Below, in pieces: positions 51,760 to 60,690 of a stretch of 64,000 nt of DNA. A model generated the notes under the pieces. That model did no database searches. It was not told the DNA's origin and saw only the letters and a list, made by a program, of their open reading frames with translations. Every line of letters starts with the position of its first letter. Position 1 is the stretch's first letter. Source of the DNA: Pseudobacillus wudalianchiensis (GTDB lineage Bacteria > Bacillota > Bacilli > Bacillales > Domibacillaceae); contig NZ_MAYT01000032.1 in NCBI RefSeq assembly GCF_001685015.1, forward strand, positions 6,639-70,638. The letters run 5' to 3'. A program made the translations under genes and the position numbers.

Positions 51760-53283
51760 ATGGCAGTCGAATTAACAGGAAATTCTTTAACAGTTGAGCA
51801 GTTAAAAAGAGTTTGTTTAGAGCAGGAAAAAATAAAAATTTCAGAGGAAAGCATGGAACGGGTACAGAAAAGCCGGTTAGCAGTAGACCGAATTGTGTCA
51901 GAAAAGAAGACGATTTATGGGATTACGACAGGCTTTGGGAAGTTTAGTGATGTCGTGATCAATGAAACAGACGTACAAGAGCTGCAGCTCAACTTAATCC
52001 GTTCTCATGCCTGCGGTGTGGGCCATCCTTTCCCGGAAGTGGTATCCCGCGCTATGATGGTGCTGCGTCTTAACGCTTTATTAAAAGGTTTTTCAGGTGT
52101 TCGTCCGGTGTTAGTTAATACGCTGGCAGAGCTTATTAATCAGTCTGTTCATCCTTATATCCCTCAACAAGGTTCTTTAGGGGCATCGGGTGATTTGGCA
52201 CCGCTTTCCCATCTGGCTCTAGTCTTAATTGGTGAAGGCAAGGTGCATGGAGAACATGGTGAACCCGTTGATGCAGCTAGTGTGTTAAAAGATAAAGGCA
52301 TCCAGCCGATTGTTTTGCAGGCGAAAGAAGGGTTGGCGCTTATTAACGGTACACAGGCTATGACGGCTATGGGTGTAATCAATTATATAGAGGCAGAGCA
52401 ACTCGCTTACGACAGTGAATGGATTGCTGCTTTAACGATGGAGGGGCTAGAAGGAATCATTGATGCTTTTCATCCGGCTATTCATGAAGCACGAGGCTAT
52501 CCACAGCAGCTCGCTGTTGCTAAACGGGTGAGCGAATGGGTAGAGGGGAGTCAGCTGATTACACGACAAGGGGAAAAGCGTGTACAGGACGCTTACTCGA
52601 TCCGCTGTATCCCACAGGTGCATGGTGCTTCGTGGCAGGCACTCGATTATGTAAAAGAAAAGCTGGAAATCGAAATGAATGCAGCGACAGATAATCCGCT
52701 TATTTTTGAAGATGGGGCGCTTGTTATCTCAGGCGGTAACTTCCACGGTCAGCCGATTGCACTAGCGATGGACTTTATGAAAATTGCGGTTGCGGAGCTC
52801 GCTAATATTTCCGAGCGCCGGATTGAAAGGCTCGTTAATCCGCAATTGAATGATCTTCCTCCATTTTTAAGCCCACAGCCTGGTTTGCAATCTGGAGCTA
52901 TGATTATGCAATACGCAGCGGCTTCGCTTGTATCAGAAAACAAAACATTGGCCCACCCGGCAAGTGTTGATTCGATTCCTTCTTCTGCCAATCAGGAAGA
53001 CCATGTCAGCATGGGAACAATCGCTGCTCGCCACGCCGGTATGATTATCCAGAATGTTCGCCGCGTGTTGGCTATCGAGTGCATTTGCGCTATGCAGGCG
53101 TTAGAATACAAAGGGATCGAAAAAGCTTCGCCGAAGCTGCGTACTAAGTGGGAACAGCTGCGTAGCATCGTGCCAAGCATGGCGAAAGACCGCGTATTTT
53201 CCGAAGACATTGAAAGGCTGAACCAAGCTTTACATCCAATCACTTGTGACCGGCTTAGAAAGAGAGTATCTGATCTTGCTTAA
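51760..53283 (+). CDS. hutH: Histidine ammonia-lyase
   Basis: The first enzyme of histidine degradation, releasing ammonia from L-histidine to give urocanate. The 507-residue protein carries the Ala-Ser-Gly triad that forms the MIO cofactor, in [14 protein letters not shown], and other family segments such as [10 protein letters not shown] and ATDNPLIF. The start is the ATG at 51760, nine bases after AAGGAGG; the longer open frame runs back through the attenuator and is not coding. It is regulated by HutP. hutU and hutI lie 6 kb away, not downstream as in B. subtilis. Confidence 0.97.
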   Translation: MAVELTGNSLTVEQLKRVCLEQEKIKISEESMERVQKSRLAVDRIVSEKKTIYGITTGFGKFSDVVINETDVQELQLNLIRSHACGVGHPFPEVVSRAMMVLRLNALLKGFSGVRPVLVNTLAELINQSVHPYIPQQGSLGASGDLAPLSHLALVLIGEGKVHGEHGEPVDAASVLKDKGIQPIVLQAKEGLALINGTQAMTAMGVINYIEAEQLAYDSEWIAALTMEGLEGIIDAFHPAIHEARGYPQQLAVAKRVSEWVEGSQLITRQGEKRVQDAYSIRCIPQVHGASWQALDYVKEKLEIEMNAATDNPLIFEDGALVISGGNFHGQPIALAMDFMKIAVAELANISERRIERLVNPQLNDLPPFLSPQPGLQSGAMIMQYAAASLVSENKTLAHPASVDSIPSSANQEDHVSMGTIAARHAGMIIQNVRRVLAIECICAMQALEYKGIEKASPKLRTKWEQLRSIVPSMAKDRVFSEDIERLNQALHPITCDRLRKRVSDLA

Positions 53284-53294
53284 TATGTATGAAA

Positions 53295-53330
53295 GAGTGT
53301 CAGCTCGTTAATAAAGAGCTGACACTTTTT
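53295..53330 (+). terminator. Terminator of hutP-hutH
   Basis: AGTGTCAGCTC pairs perfectly with GAGCTGACACT around a 10-base loop and is followed by TTTTC. Confidence 0.87.
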
Positions 53331-53424
53331 CTTTTGGCAGCGGTCATATGATATGATCGAAGTAATAAAAATTCGGACAACTTCCTAGCTCTTCTATACA
53401 TCTTGAATAAAGGAGTCGATAGAG

Positions 53425-53880
53425 TTGAACCAGTTCATGACCCTTTTGATTTGTTTGATCGGCATGCCTATGATTGGTTTTCTTGTTTATACTTCACTTG
53501 AGCGTTTTATGAGTCGCCTGAATGATAAAGAAGAAATAAAGTCAGAACTGAATAGACTAAATCAATTAGCGGAATGCAGCAGCTGCGGGCGGCTAAGTCG
53601 AACGTATCAAAGAGAACTTGCCCGCTACGATTTGCTTTTTAATAGGGGTGTCCTTCATAAAACAGAGTTGTCATGTCCTCATTGTAAAAAGGAAAGTGAT
53701 TTTCTTCCCATTACAGTGAATTTATCCTTCCACGATACACATTTGGATTGTTTGTCTTTACAGAAGAGCGAGTATACTGAGTTTAAAAAACAAAGAGAGC
53801 AATACGAGGAACTCTTATATTTATCAAAGGTGGACAAGTCTTTTAAAAATAAAATTCAGCAAACAGAATCGGACTGCTAG
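53425..53880 (+). CDS. Membrane-anchored zinc-ribbon protein of unknown function
   Basis: A 151-residue protein with one N-terminal membrane helix (about 4-23), a short charged helix, then CSSC and CPHC pairs about 35 residues apart that probably bind one zinc. The C-terminal part is hydrophilic and rich in Lys, Glu and Gln. The start is a TTG after AAAGGAG; an ATG four codons later is possible. It stands alone after the hut terminator. No family is recognised. Confidence 0.7.
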   Translation: MNQFMTLLICLIGMPMIGFLVYTSLERFMSRLNDKEEIKSELNRLNQLAECSSCGRLSRTYQRELARYDLLFNRGVLHKTELSCPHCKKESDFLPITVNLSFHDTHLDCLSLQKSEYTEFKKQREQYEELLYLSKVDKSFKNKIQQTESDC

Positions 53881-54055
53881 GAAATTTAACTCTTGGATGA
53901 AGGTACCTTCTACTTACTGTACCCGTTTATAAAGTAAATGGACTAACTAAACTTAAGGTTATAAAGAAGAGTTCGTAAGCAGATTTCTTGGGAAATAAAT
54001 TGTTAAAATAATGATAAATATTTAAAGTTTGATCGCTAAACATGGAGGTGATGGA

Positions 54056-54385
54056 GTGGGAAATGAGGGAGAACTACAGCCATTCACAGCTGAAGTTATT
54101 CGAGTGTTGAAGGAAATACCATCTGGATATGTTGTAACATACGGACAAATTGCGCGAATAGCGGGCAGCCCGCGTGCGGCTCGGCAAGTAGTGCGGATTC
54201 TACATTCGATGAGCAGGAAATATAAGCTGCCCTGGCACCGGGTGGTAAATGCCAAGGGAGAGATCGCTGTTCCAGATGAGGAATCTCGTGAAGTACAGCG
54301 AATGCTGCTGGAGCAGGAAGGGATTTTGTTTACGGAAGATGGGCGTGTGGATTTAAAACAGTTCGATAAGAAGAAGCAAACCTAA
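54056..54385 (+). CDS. Alkyltransferase-like protein (ATL)
   Basis: A 109-residue homologue of the DNA-binding half of O6-methylguanine methyltransferase. The active-site PCHRV of the enzyme is PWHRVV here, so the acceptor cysteine is replaced by tryptophan, as in ATL proteins that flag alkylated guanine for nucleotide excision repair. The helix-turn-helix YGQIARIAGSPRAARQV with the arginine finger is intact. The start is a GTG at 54056 after GGAGGTGAT; the TTG at 54029 lies before that site and is rejected. Confidence 0.87.
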   Translation: MGNEGELQPFTAEVIRVLKEIPSGYVVTYGQIARIAGSPRAARQVVRILHSMSRKYKLPWHRVVNAKGEIAVPDEESREVQRMLLEQEGILFTEDGRVDLKQFDKKKQT

Positions 54386-54541
54386 TGCAAAAAAGGCATG
54401 AAACAATGGATCGTTAAATATATAGTATAAGCGGAATGTAATAAAGGCGATAATAGAGGTTCTTATCTTACGGTGAGAAAGGAGCTGATCGGAGCAGACA
54501 GGCGGTCTCCCTTTCCAAAACAGTTTTTTTTGGCTAGAATG

Positions 54542-54576
54542 GAGAAGGGAAGAAAAGTCTTCCCGCTCGGTTTTTT
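54542..54576 (+). terminator. Hairpin with T tract upstream of murB
   Basis: GAG-AA-GGGAAGA pairs with TCTTCCC-G-CTC around AAAG, then GG and six T. It lies 34 bases before the murB start, so it is either the end of the ATL transcript or an attenuator in a murB leader. Confidence 0.5.
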
Positions 54577-54609
54577 AATAATACGATAAACGTAATGAGG
54601 TATGAACAT

Positions 54610-55527
54610 ATGCTGAATGAAGAAATTTATCAAGAGCTGATTGCTATTTGCGGTGAGAAAAACGTGCTTCGTGATGAGCCGCTGAAAGATCATACTTTAG
54701 TAAAAATCGGCGGCAAGGCAGACTTTTTAGTGATGCCTGACACATATGAAACCGTCGCACAAGTTATTCGTCTAAAGGAAAAGCACCAATTGCCGTTTAC
54801 TCTGCTTGGAAATGGCTCAAATGTAATCGTCCGAGATGGCGGCATTCGTGGCATCGTGCTGCAATTTAAACATTTAACCGAACTGCGTGTTGAAGGAAAT
54901 GCATTAATCGCCCAAGGCGGTGCGAATATCAAGGATGCTTCTCGTTTAGCGTACGAACATAGTTTGGCTGGATTAGAGTTTGCTTGTGGAATTCCGGGAT
55001 CAATCGGCGGAGCCATGGTGATGAATGCCGGCGCTTACGGCGGTGAAGTAAAGGATGTTATTGACCACGTGAAAGTGGTGACGCAGCAAGGTGAGCTTCG
55101 TACGTTACAAAAAGATGAACTGGAACTTGGCTACCGTACAAGTATCATTAGTAAAAATAAAGACATTGTACTTGAAGCTGTTTTCGCTCTTGAAGAGGGC
55201 GACCAAGCTGTCATTAAAGAGAAGATGGATGATTTTACTTTCCAGAGAGAATCAAAACAGCCGCTTGAGTATCCTTCTGTCGGCAGCGTATTTAAACGGC
55301 CTCCAGGCTATTTTGCAGGGAAATTAATTCAAGATAGCGGTTTGCAGGGCAAAGGAGTCGGCGGAGCTGAAGTATCAACGAAGCACGCTGGATTTATCAT
55401 TAACAAGAACAATGCGACAGCAGCGGATTACATTGCCACTATTGAAATGGTTCGCAAGAAAGTAAAGGAAACGTTCGGAGTAGAACTTGAGTTAGAGGCT
55501 AAAATTGTCGGCGAAGAAGTGAATTAA
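54610..55527 (+). CDS. murB: UDP-N-acetylenolpyruvoylglucosamine reductase MurB
   Basis: MurB reduces UDP-GlcNAc-enolpyruvate to UDP-MurNAc with NADPH and FAD. The 305-residue protein has the FAD-binding LGNGSNVIVRDGGIRGIV and GIPGSIGGAMVMNAGAYGG, the substrate region YRTS, and the catalytic serine segment YPSVGSVFKRP, with the C-terminal glutamate in ELELEAKIVGE. It is the short (type II) form usual in Bacillus. The ATG at 54610 follows GAGGT by eight bases and is preferred to the ATG at 54595. It stands alone, away from the main cell-wall cluster. Confidence 0.93.
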   Translation: MLNEEIYQELIAICGEKNVLRDEPLKDHTLVKIGGKADFLVMPDTYETVAQVIRLKEKHQLPFTLLGNGSNVIVRDGGIRGIVLQFKHLTELRVEGNALIAQGGANIKDASRLAYEHSLAGLEFACGIPGSIGGAMVMNAGAYGGEVKDVIDHVKVVTQQGELRTLQKDELELGYRTSIISKNKDIVLEAVFALEEGDQAVIKEKMDDFTFQRESKQPLEYPSVGSVFKRPPGYFAGKLIQDSGLQGKGVGGAEVSTKHAGFIINKNNATAADYIATIEMVRKKVKETFGVELELEAKIVGEEVN

Positions 55528-55537
55528 GCTTTATTAG

Positions 55538-55564
55538 ACAGTCCTGGATCAGGGCTGTTTTTTT
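55538..55564 (+). terminator. Terminator of murB
   Basis: ACAGTCCT pairs with AGGGCTGT, with one G-T pair, around GGATC, followed by a run of T. Confidence 0.8.
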
Positions 55565-55699
55565 AGTGGGAAATATTCGATGGGTTTAAAAAAGAATAGC
55601 CATTTTTTAAGGGAAAAGATAAAGTTTAAATGAATAAACTGATAAATAACAGTTTTTTTAAATTAGATTAATAAGACGAAGAGATAGCAGGGGGAGAAA

Positions 55700-55984
55700 A
55701 TGGTTTTTCTAAGTTTTTTAGTAACGATTATCTGTCTGATTGGCAGCATTACAGGATTAATGTCCAACCCAACAAATAGTGAAAGAACCATCTTAATTGG
55801 ATGGCTTGTATTTGGCATTGTCCTATTTATAGTGACTGTTTTTTGGTATCGCAAAAGGAGGAGACAGGGGAAAATAGATGATCTGTCGGACTGCTGTGAT
55901 TGTCCACCAAGCACGTTTAACTTAAAAGGGTTTGATTGCGATAAGGATGGGGACTGTGATTGCAGTCCGGATTGTTCATCATGA
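55700..55984 (+). CDS. Small two-helix membrane protein with Cys/Asp-rich tail
   Basis: A 94-residue protein: two membrane helices (about 2-20 and 30-48), a basic stop-transfer YRKRRRQGK, then a tail with eight cysteines among aspartates (DCCDCPP, DCDKDGDCDCSPDC). The tail could bind metal, or form disulfides if it faces outward. The ATG follows GGGGGAG. Its stop overlaps the next start by four bases, so the pair is one unit. Function unknown. Confidence 0.78.
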   Translation: MVFLSFLVTIICLIGSITGLMSNPTNSERTILIGWLVFGIVLFIVTVFWYRKRRRQGKIDDLSDCCDCPPSTFNLKGFDCDKDGDCDCSPDCSS

Positions 55985-56343
55985 AAAGTTTTTTCATCGA
56001 TCTTTTCACGTTGCAATTTATGCCCTGTCACCGCAAGCCAGAGAGATCGCTTGTAATAAAAGAAAAGCAATTTCCTGTTTGCTTTCGGTGTATGTTTTTA
56101 TTAATTGGGCTGCTTTTGTCTGGACCGCTGTCTATTTATGGGCTATCTTGGCCGCTCCCGCAGTCTTTTGCTGTCGCTATTCTAGCTTGCTTGCCGCTGC
56201 TCGCAGATGGTTTTACGCAAAGATGGAAAATACGTGTAAGCAATAATATTCTACGCAGTGTAACAGGGCTGGCCGCCGGAATCGGCCTTGCGCAATTTGC
56301 TGTAGTGGCAGCAAACATTGGTGTCGCGCTAATCTTATCTTGA
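55981..56343 (+). CDS. DUF2085 membrane protein
   Basis: A 120-residue protein with about three membrane helices. The PCHRKPERSL and CFRCMFLLIG motifs are the conserved Cys/His pattern of DUF2085, which probably binds a metal. It is translationally coupled to the Cys/Asp-rich gene (ATGA overlap), and both carry metal-type motifs, so a shared membrane metal task is possible. The start at 55981 is taken because the longer frame begins inside the upstream tail. Confidence 0.82.
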   Translation: MKSFFIDLFTLQFMPCHRKPERSLVIKEKQFPVCFRCMFLLIGLLLSGPLSIYGLSWPLPQSFAVAILACLPLLADGFTQRWKIRVSNNILRSVTGLAAGIGLAQFAVVAANIGVALILS

Positions 56344-56365
56344 CATCATTATAATTATCATAAAG

Positions 56366-56396
56366 AAAGCTGTCTTTTTGCTTAAAAGACAGCTTT
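56366..56396. terminator. Bidirectional terminator between DUF2085 and MFS genes
   Basis: AAAGCTGTCTTTT pairs perfectly with AAAAGACAGCTTT around TGCTT; it separates two convergent genes. Confidence 0.8.
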
Positions 56397-57543
56397 AATG
56401 ATGTTCTTTGATGACCGGCGGCTCTTTCAAAAGGCTGCCAATCGCTGCAATGATTAATAGTATCCCTGTAAAAAGAAAACCTTCTGCTATAGTCAAGGCA
56501 AGCAGGCCGGTTACACCTGAGCCGGCAACGACTCCGAATGAAAAGAAAGCATAGAAGTAGCCATATGCCTTGCCGCGGTGGGCAGGAGCTACAGCCTCCA
56601 CTAGCAGAGAATTAAGAGAAGGGAATAAGAAAGCAAAGCCAATACCGTACAGTGCCATACATACATAAAGGAATGAAATGTCTTTAACTTGGCTGGCTAA
56701 AGCAAGGCTTATCCCCATCATCGTCATGCCGAATGCCAGCGTTGAGGTTGATTGAATCCGGTCAAACACTCGATTAGTTGGCAACAGAAAAATTAGAACT
56801 GCCACGATTCCAAACACACTCAACAGCATTCCGCTTGTTTGGGAATCATAGCCGAGAAGAATAACTTTCAATGGCAGCATATAGGCAAGCACACCTTGAG
56901 AAAACATCAGCAAAAATGCACCAATAAATGCTTTTACCACGTTAGTGCTCTTGAAAAAATCCCGTACTTTCATGCGATCGGCCTGTTCTGCCTTTTTCTC
57001 TGCTTTTACGTTTGTGCGCAGCCGAAATAGTGTTAGTACTCCAAGAAGAAGAAGTGCCAAAGCGGTCACGGTTAATACGGTCGTTTCATTCGTTCTGCTG
57101 GCAACAATCCCGCTGAATGCCGGACCGATGATGGCGGCCATGCCGACAAATGCACCTGAAATAGCGGCACCTTTTCCTTTCTTTCCTTCCTCGGCTGCAT
57201 TAGCTAAATAAGTGAATGCAGCAGGGACAATGAGCCCAGCGAGCAAACCGTGCAGGAAGCGAATGGCCAGAAGCGACCAGGCATCTACAACGAAGTGATA
57301 AAGCAATAGGGAAGCTCCCGTTAATAACAAGCCGGCAAGTAAAACCCGAAAGGCTCCTTTTTTGTCGGTGAGAAAACCTGAAAGGATGTTTCCGATTGTA
57401 TTAGAGAAAGAATACATACCGACAGCCAGTCCTGTTAAAAAGGGCGTGGCGCCGAGAGATTCTGCAAAAGGGCTCATGATCGGCAGCTGGGTAAACAAAT
57501 CAAAAAACGAGAAGAAAATAATCACATAAACGAAAATACGCAT
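56395..57543 (-). CDS. MFS transporter
   Basis: A 382-residue protein with about twelve helices. It has a motif A-like loop (GFLTDKKGAFRVLLAG, with the usual R/K pattern weakened) and GAFVGMAAIIGPAFSG in helix 5. It is of the general drug or sugar efflux type, distinct from the Bmr-like protein at 45999-47165. It is a single gene with a shared terminator. Substrate unknown. Confidence 0.83.
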   Translation of the reverse strand: MRIFVYVIIFFSFFDLFTQLPIMSPFAESLGATPFLTGLAVGMYSFSNTIGNILSGFLTDKKGAFRVLLAGLLLTGASLLLYHFVVDAWSLLAIRFLHGLLAGLIVPAAFTYLANAAEEGKKGKGAAISGAFVGMAAIIGPAFSGIVASRTNETTVLTVTALALLLLGVLTLFRLRTNVKAEKKAEQADRMKVRDFFKSTNVVKAFIGAFLLMFSQGVLAYMLPLKVILLGYDSQTSGMLLSVFGIVAVLIFLLPTNRVFDRIQSTSTLAFGMTMMGISLALASQVKDISFLYVCMALYGIGFAFLFPSLNSLLVEAVAPAHRGKAYGYFYAFFSFGVVAGSGVTGLLALTIAEGFLFTGILLIIAAIGSLLKEPPVIKEHH

Positions 57544-57761
57544 ATTTTAGCCGCTCCTATCTTGTTGTCCTTTCTACTATTCTTCTTTTCGTCTAAAGTT
57601 TTGTCAAGGCAGCTTATGGCTTTTGACGTATTTCTATCTTTAATTGTTGAGTCTTTGCATAAAATGCTTCAAAATAAGAGAGTGTATGGACGACGTCTCG
57701 TCTCCATGTAACCGATAAGCAGGTTTCTCTCTGTTAAAGTATAAAAAGAGGAGTTTTTGTG

Positions 57762-58130
57762 ATGAATAAAGTTTTATTTTGGCTTTCTTGGGGACTTGCC
57801 TTTCTCATTATAAATCTATCTACTCTTCCCATTGCAGCCTTTATATTATACGGTCCAGAAGACGAGGCAGGTGTGTTTTCCACTCCTTTTATAAGAGTGG
57901 TCGGTCTCTTTTTTATCATTAATTTGATTACCCTGCAGATGTTTATTGCGGGCCGTAAAGAGAACAAGAGAGGTTTTGCAGTTGGGTTAAGCATTGCCGT
58001 TCTGCAAGTGGCAGGCATTATTATTTTTATGTCTACCATTTCAACGACAGCTGTCCTTTTTGTTATGCTTGTTCTTGTTATAGCAGCCGTCTTGCTCGTG
58101 AAGGAAATACGGCGCAGAGCTTACTACTAA
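57762..58130 (+). CDS. Four-helix membrane protein of unknown function
   Basis: A 122-residue hydrophobic protein with four predicted helices, a short acidic loop after the first (YGPEDEAG) and a basic end (KEIRRRAYY). The ATG at 57762, eight bases after GAGGAG, is the likely start, one codon inside a GTG. No charged or metal residues stand out in the helices. It is a single gene followed by a terminator. Confidence 0.72.
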   Translation: MNKVLFWLSWGLAFLIINLSTLPIAAFILYGPEDEAGVFSTPFIRVVGLFFIINLITLQMFIAGRKENKRGFAVGLSIAVLQVAGIIIFMSTISTTAVLFVMLVLVIAAVLLVKEIRRRAYY

Positions 58131-58176
58131 GGTGTTAGGCTAGGCTGCTGGTCAAAGAGAATAAGCGTCTTTGGAT

Positions 58177-58207
58177 AAACTTTGTCTAAAAGGGCAAAGT
58201 TTTTTAT
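58177..58207 (+). terminator. Terminator before the second P450 gene
   Basis: AAACTTTG pairs with CAAAGTTT around a 10-base loop, followed by a T tract. Confidence 0.75.
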
Positions 58208-58312
58208 TTGTTAAATTTTGAGACCTTTCACCCTTTGTGCTATCGTTTAGTAAATAAGTTATTTTATGTAAAAAAATAAATTGTTTGCGAAGAGGGAGAG
58301 GTTGTATTATCT

Positions 58313-59512
58313 ATGAATCATTCTCAGAACGATCGCAGCTTTATTCCATTTACAAAAGAATTCACGAAGAACCCTTATCCTGCTTATAAAAAATTAAGAG
58401 AAACAGACCCTGTGTACCGGATTATGCTGCCTGACGGTCAGAATGGCTGGATGATTACGACATACGAAGCAGCCGTTGAAGCCCTAAAGGATAAACGATT
58501 TATTAAAGACTTTTCTAAGCTGTTCGGCGGCAGTATGGACCACGGAAGTGTGTTTACTCAAAATATGCTATTTTCTGATCCGCCTGATCACAAACGGCTG
58601 CGTGGGCTCGTTCAAAAAGCCTTTACTCCAAATATGATTGCCGGCATGAGGGGACGGATTCAAGAAATTACAAATGAACTTTTAGATCAAGCAGCCAGCA
58701 AGGAAAAGATGAATTTAATTGATGATTTTGCTTTTCCACTGCCCATTATCGTTATTTGTGAAATGCTCGGCGTTCCTTCATCAGATCGTGATAAGTTTCG
58801 CCTTTGGTCTAATTCATTAATTGAGGGAGCAAATGGAGAGAACGCTCAGAATATTTACCAGCATATGAATGAATTTATTGAATATCTCGGTCAATGGTTT
58901 GAGAAAACCCGGCAGCATCCTGGAGATGACTTGATTAGCCAGCTCATTCATGCCGAGGATGAGGGTGACCAACTGACAGAAAGAGAGCTATATGGAGTCG
59001 TATCGCTTCTCATTATTGCCGGCCACGAAACAACCGTCAATTTAATTGGAAATGGCATTCTTGCCCTATTGGAACATCCTGATCAATTCAAGCTGCTGCA
59101 GCATAATCCGGATTTGATTCACACCGCAATTGAGGAACTGCTTCGCTTTAATGGGCCTGTTGAATTTAGTACCTCTCGTTGGGCGGGCGAAGACTTAGAG
59201 TTCAAAGGGAAGTTCATGAGAAAGGGCGAAGTGGTCATGATTGCCCTTAATTCGGCCAATCATGACCCTTCCCAATTTAAGGACCCTGACATTCTTGATA
59301 TTACGAGAGAAAAGAGCCCGCACTTGGCGTTTGGAAAAGGCATTCACCTTTGTCTCGGTGCACCGCTTGCCCGGCTGGAAGGAGAAATTGCCATTAATAG
59401 CCTGCTTCAGTGCTTTCCTAAATTAAAGCTAAGTGTTCATCCTGATGAGCTGGAGTGGAGACCGGGAATGATTGTCCGCGGTGTAAAAGAAATTCCTGTT
59501 GTTTTGCGTTAA
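58313..59512 (+). CDS. Cytochrome P450 (second copy)
   Basis: A 399-residue soluble bacterial P450. The I-helix reads LLIIAGHETTVNLI with the normal acid-alcohol pair after AGH, the K-helix has EELLRF, and the haem loop is FGKGIHLCLGAPLARLEG. It is only distantly similar to the P450 at 19854-21083. The ATG follows GAGGGAGAGG. An NAD-dependent epimerase-like gene starts 84 bases downstream on the same strand with no terminator between, so the two may act on one compound. Substrate unknown. Confidence 0.9.
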   Translation: MNHSQNDRSFIPFTKEFTKNPYPAYKKLRETDPVYRIMLPDGQNGWMITTYEAAVEALKDKRFIKDFSKLFGGSMDHGSVFTQNMLFSDPPDHKRLRGLVQKAFTPNMIAGMRGRIQEITNELLDQAASKEKMNLIDDFAFPLPIIVICEMLGVPSSDRDKFRLWSNSLIEGANGENAQNIYQHMNEFIEYLGQWFEKTRQHPGDDLISQLIHAEDEGDQLTERELYGVVSLLIIAGHETTVNLIGNGILALLEHPDQFKLLQHNPDLIHTAIEELLRFNGPVEFSTSRWAGEDLEFKGKFMRKGEVVMIALNSANHDPSQFKDPDILDITREKSPHLAFGKGIHLCLGAPLARLEGEIAINSLLQCFPKLKLSVHPDELEWRPGMIVRGVKEIPVVLR

Positions 59513-59596
59513 GTACGAAAACGTTCCTATTCCCCGGAGAATAAAAAGAGATATTTGGGCAACCGGCGAATACGCTAAAGTAAAGGAGGGAGAAAA

Positions 59597-60637
59597 TTGG
59601 ATATTTTGATTTTGGGGGGTACGCGTTTTGTTGGCAGATTTCTAGTGAAAGAGGCTCTAAAAAAGGGACATCGGGTAACATTGTTTAACCGGGGCAGCCA
59701 TTCAGCTCTAATAAATGGGGTGGAGCAGCTAGTAGGTGACCGTAACGGAGATCTGCAGGCACTTGCAGGCCGGCGTTGGGATGCAGTGATTGATACGTGC
59801 GGCTTTGTTCCGAGAGCGGTTAAGGCGTCGTGCCAGATGCTTCAGCACACAGATCACTATACATACATTTCAAGTCAGTCCGTCTACGAAGATATGGCAA
59901 AGCCAGGCTTGGATGAGAAGGATGCCGTACTAACAATGGATTACGATAAAGTAGAAGAGATTACAGGGGAGACAGCAGGGCCTATATATGAATATTACGG
60001 TCCATTAAAAGCGCTGAGTGAAAAGGCAGCGGAACAAAAGTTGCCGGGAAAAGTGCTGGTTGTACGTGCTGGCCAAATTGTCGGACCGTATGATTATACG
60101 GATCGGCTCCCGTACTGGGTGAAACGTGTAGCAGAGGGCGGAGAAGTTCTCGCACCTGGGCGCCCTGAGCGTCCTATACAGCTTATTGATGCCCAAGATT
60201 TAGCCAAATGGATTATTTCCTGTATAGAAAAAAACATCACCGGTACGTTTAATGCGAACGGTCCAGAAGGTTTTTTAACGATGGGAGAACTGTTAGCAGA
60301 ATGCAAGCGGGCTAGTCAAAGTGATGCGGTGTTTACCTGGGTATCAGAGGGATTTTTAGAGCATCACCAAGTAGGAGCGTGGGGAGAGATGCCGCTTTGG
60401 CTTCCGGAAGACTATCCTTTGCCGGGGGAGGAAAAGCCTTGGAACGGCTTTTTTACTGTCAATAATACAAAAGCGATACAGAAGGGATTAACCTTCCGGC
60501 CGCTTGCTAATACAATCAAAGACGTATTAGAATGGGAAACTTCTCGTTCTGATGAAGAGCGCAAAGCCGGAATGAGCAGAAAGAGGGAGCAGGAACTCCT
60601 GCAAGCGTGGCACCAACAAGTACATCCTGCTTTATAA
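59597..60637 (+). CDS. NAD-dependent epimerase/dehydratase-like protein
   Basis: A 346-residue extended SDR-fold protein. The cofactor loop is LILGGTRFVGRFL, followed by FNRG after the second strand, and YISSQSVYED supplies the serine; the usual YxxxK is seen as YYGPLKAL. The family includes epimerases, reductases and RNA-binding chloroplast-type proteins. The start is a TTG after AAAGGAGGG. It follows the second P450 without a terminator and ends before a strong one. Confidence 0.82.
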   Translation: MDILILGGTRFVGRFLVKEALKKGHRVTLFNRGSHSALINGVEQLVGDRNGDLQALAGRRWDAVIDTCGFVPRAVKASCQMLQHTDHYTYISSQSVYEDMAKPGLDEKDAVLTMDYDKVEEITGETAGPIYEYYGPLKALSEKAAEQKLPGKVLVVRAGQIVGPYDYTDRLPYWVKRVAEGGEVLAPGRPERPIQLIDAQDLAKWIISCIEKNITGTFNANGPEGFLTMGELLAECKRASQSDAVFTWVSEGFLEHHQVGAWGEMPLWLPEDYPLPGEEKPWNGFFTVNNTKAIQKGLTFRPLANTIKDVLEWETSRSDEERKAGMSRKREQELLQAWHQQVHPAL

Positions 60638-60645
60638 AATAAAAA

Positions 60646-60690
60646 GAGGGTGTTCCAAAAGTAGGCTTTTGGGACACCCTCAGGTTTTTA
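60646..60690. terminator. Terminator between epimerase-like gene and trhO
   Basis: GAGGGTGTTCCAAAA pairs with TTTTGGGACACCCTC, with one G-T pair, around GTAGGC; T-rich sequence lies on both sides, so it probably works in both directions. Confidence 0.85.

Noticed and set aside
59529-59544. Noc-type palindrome (ATTCCCCGGAGAAT)
   Set aside because: It matches the remembered Noc consensus at only 11 of 14 positions and is not fully symmetric; a single weak match is not enough.
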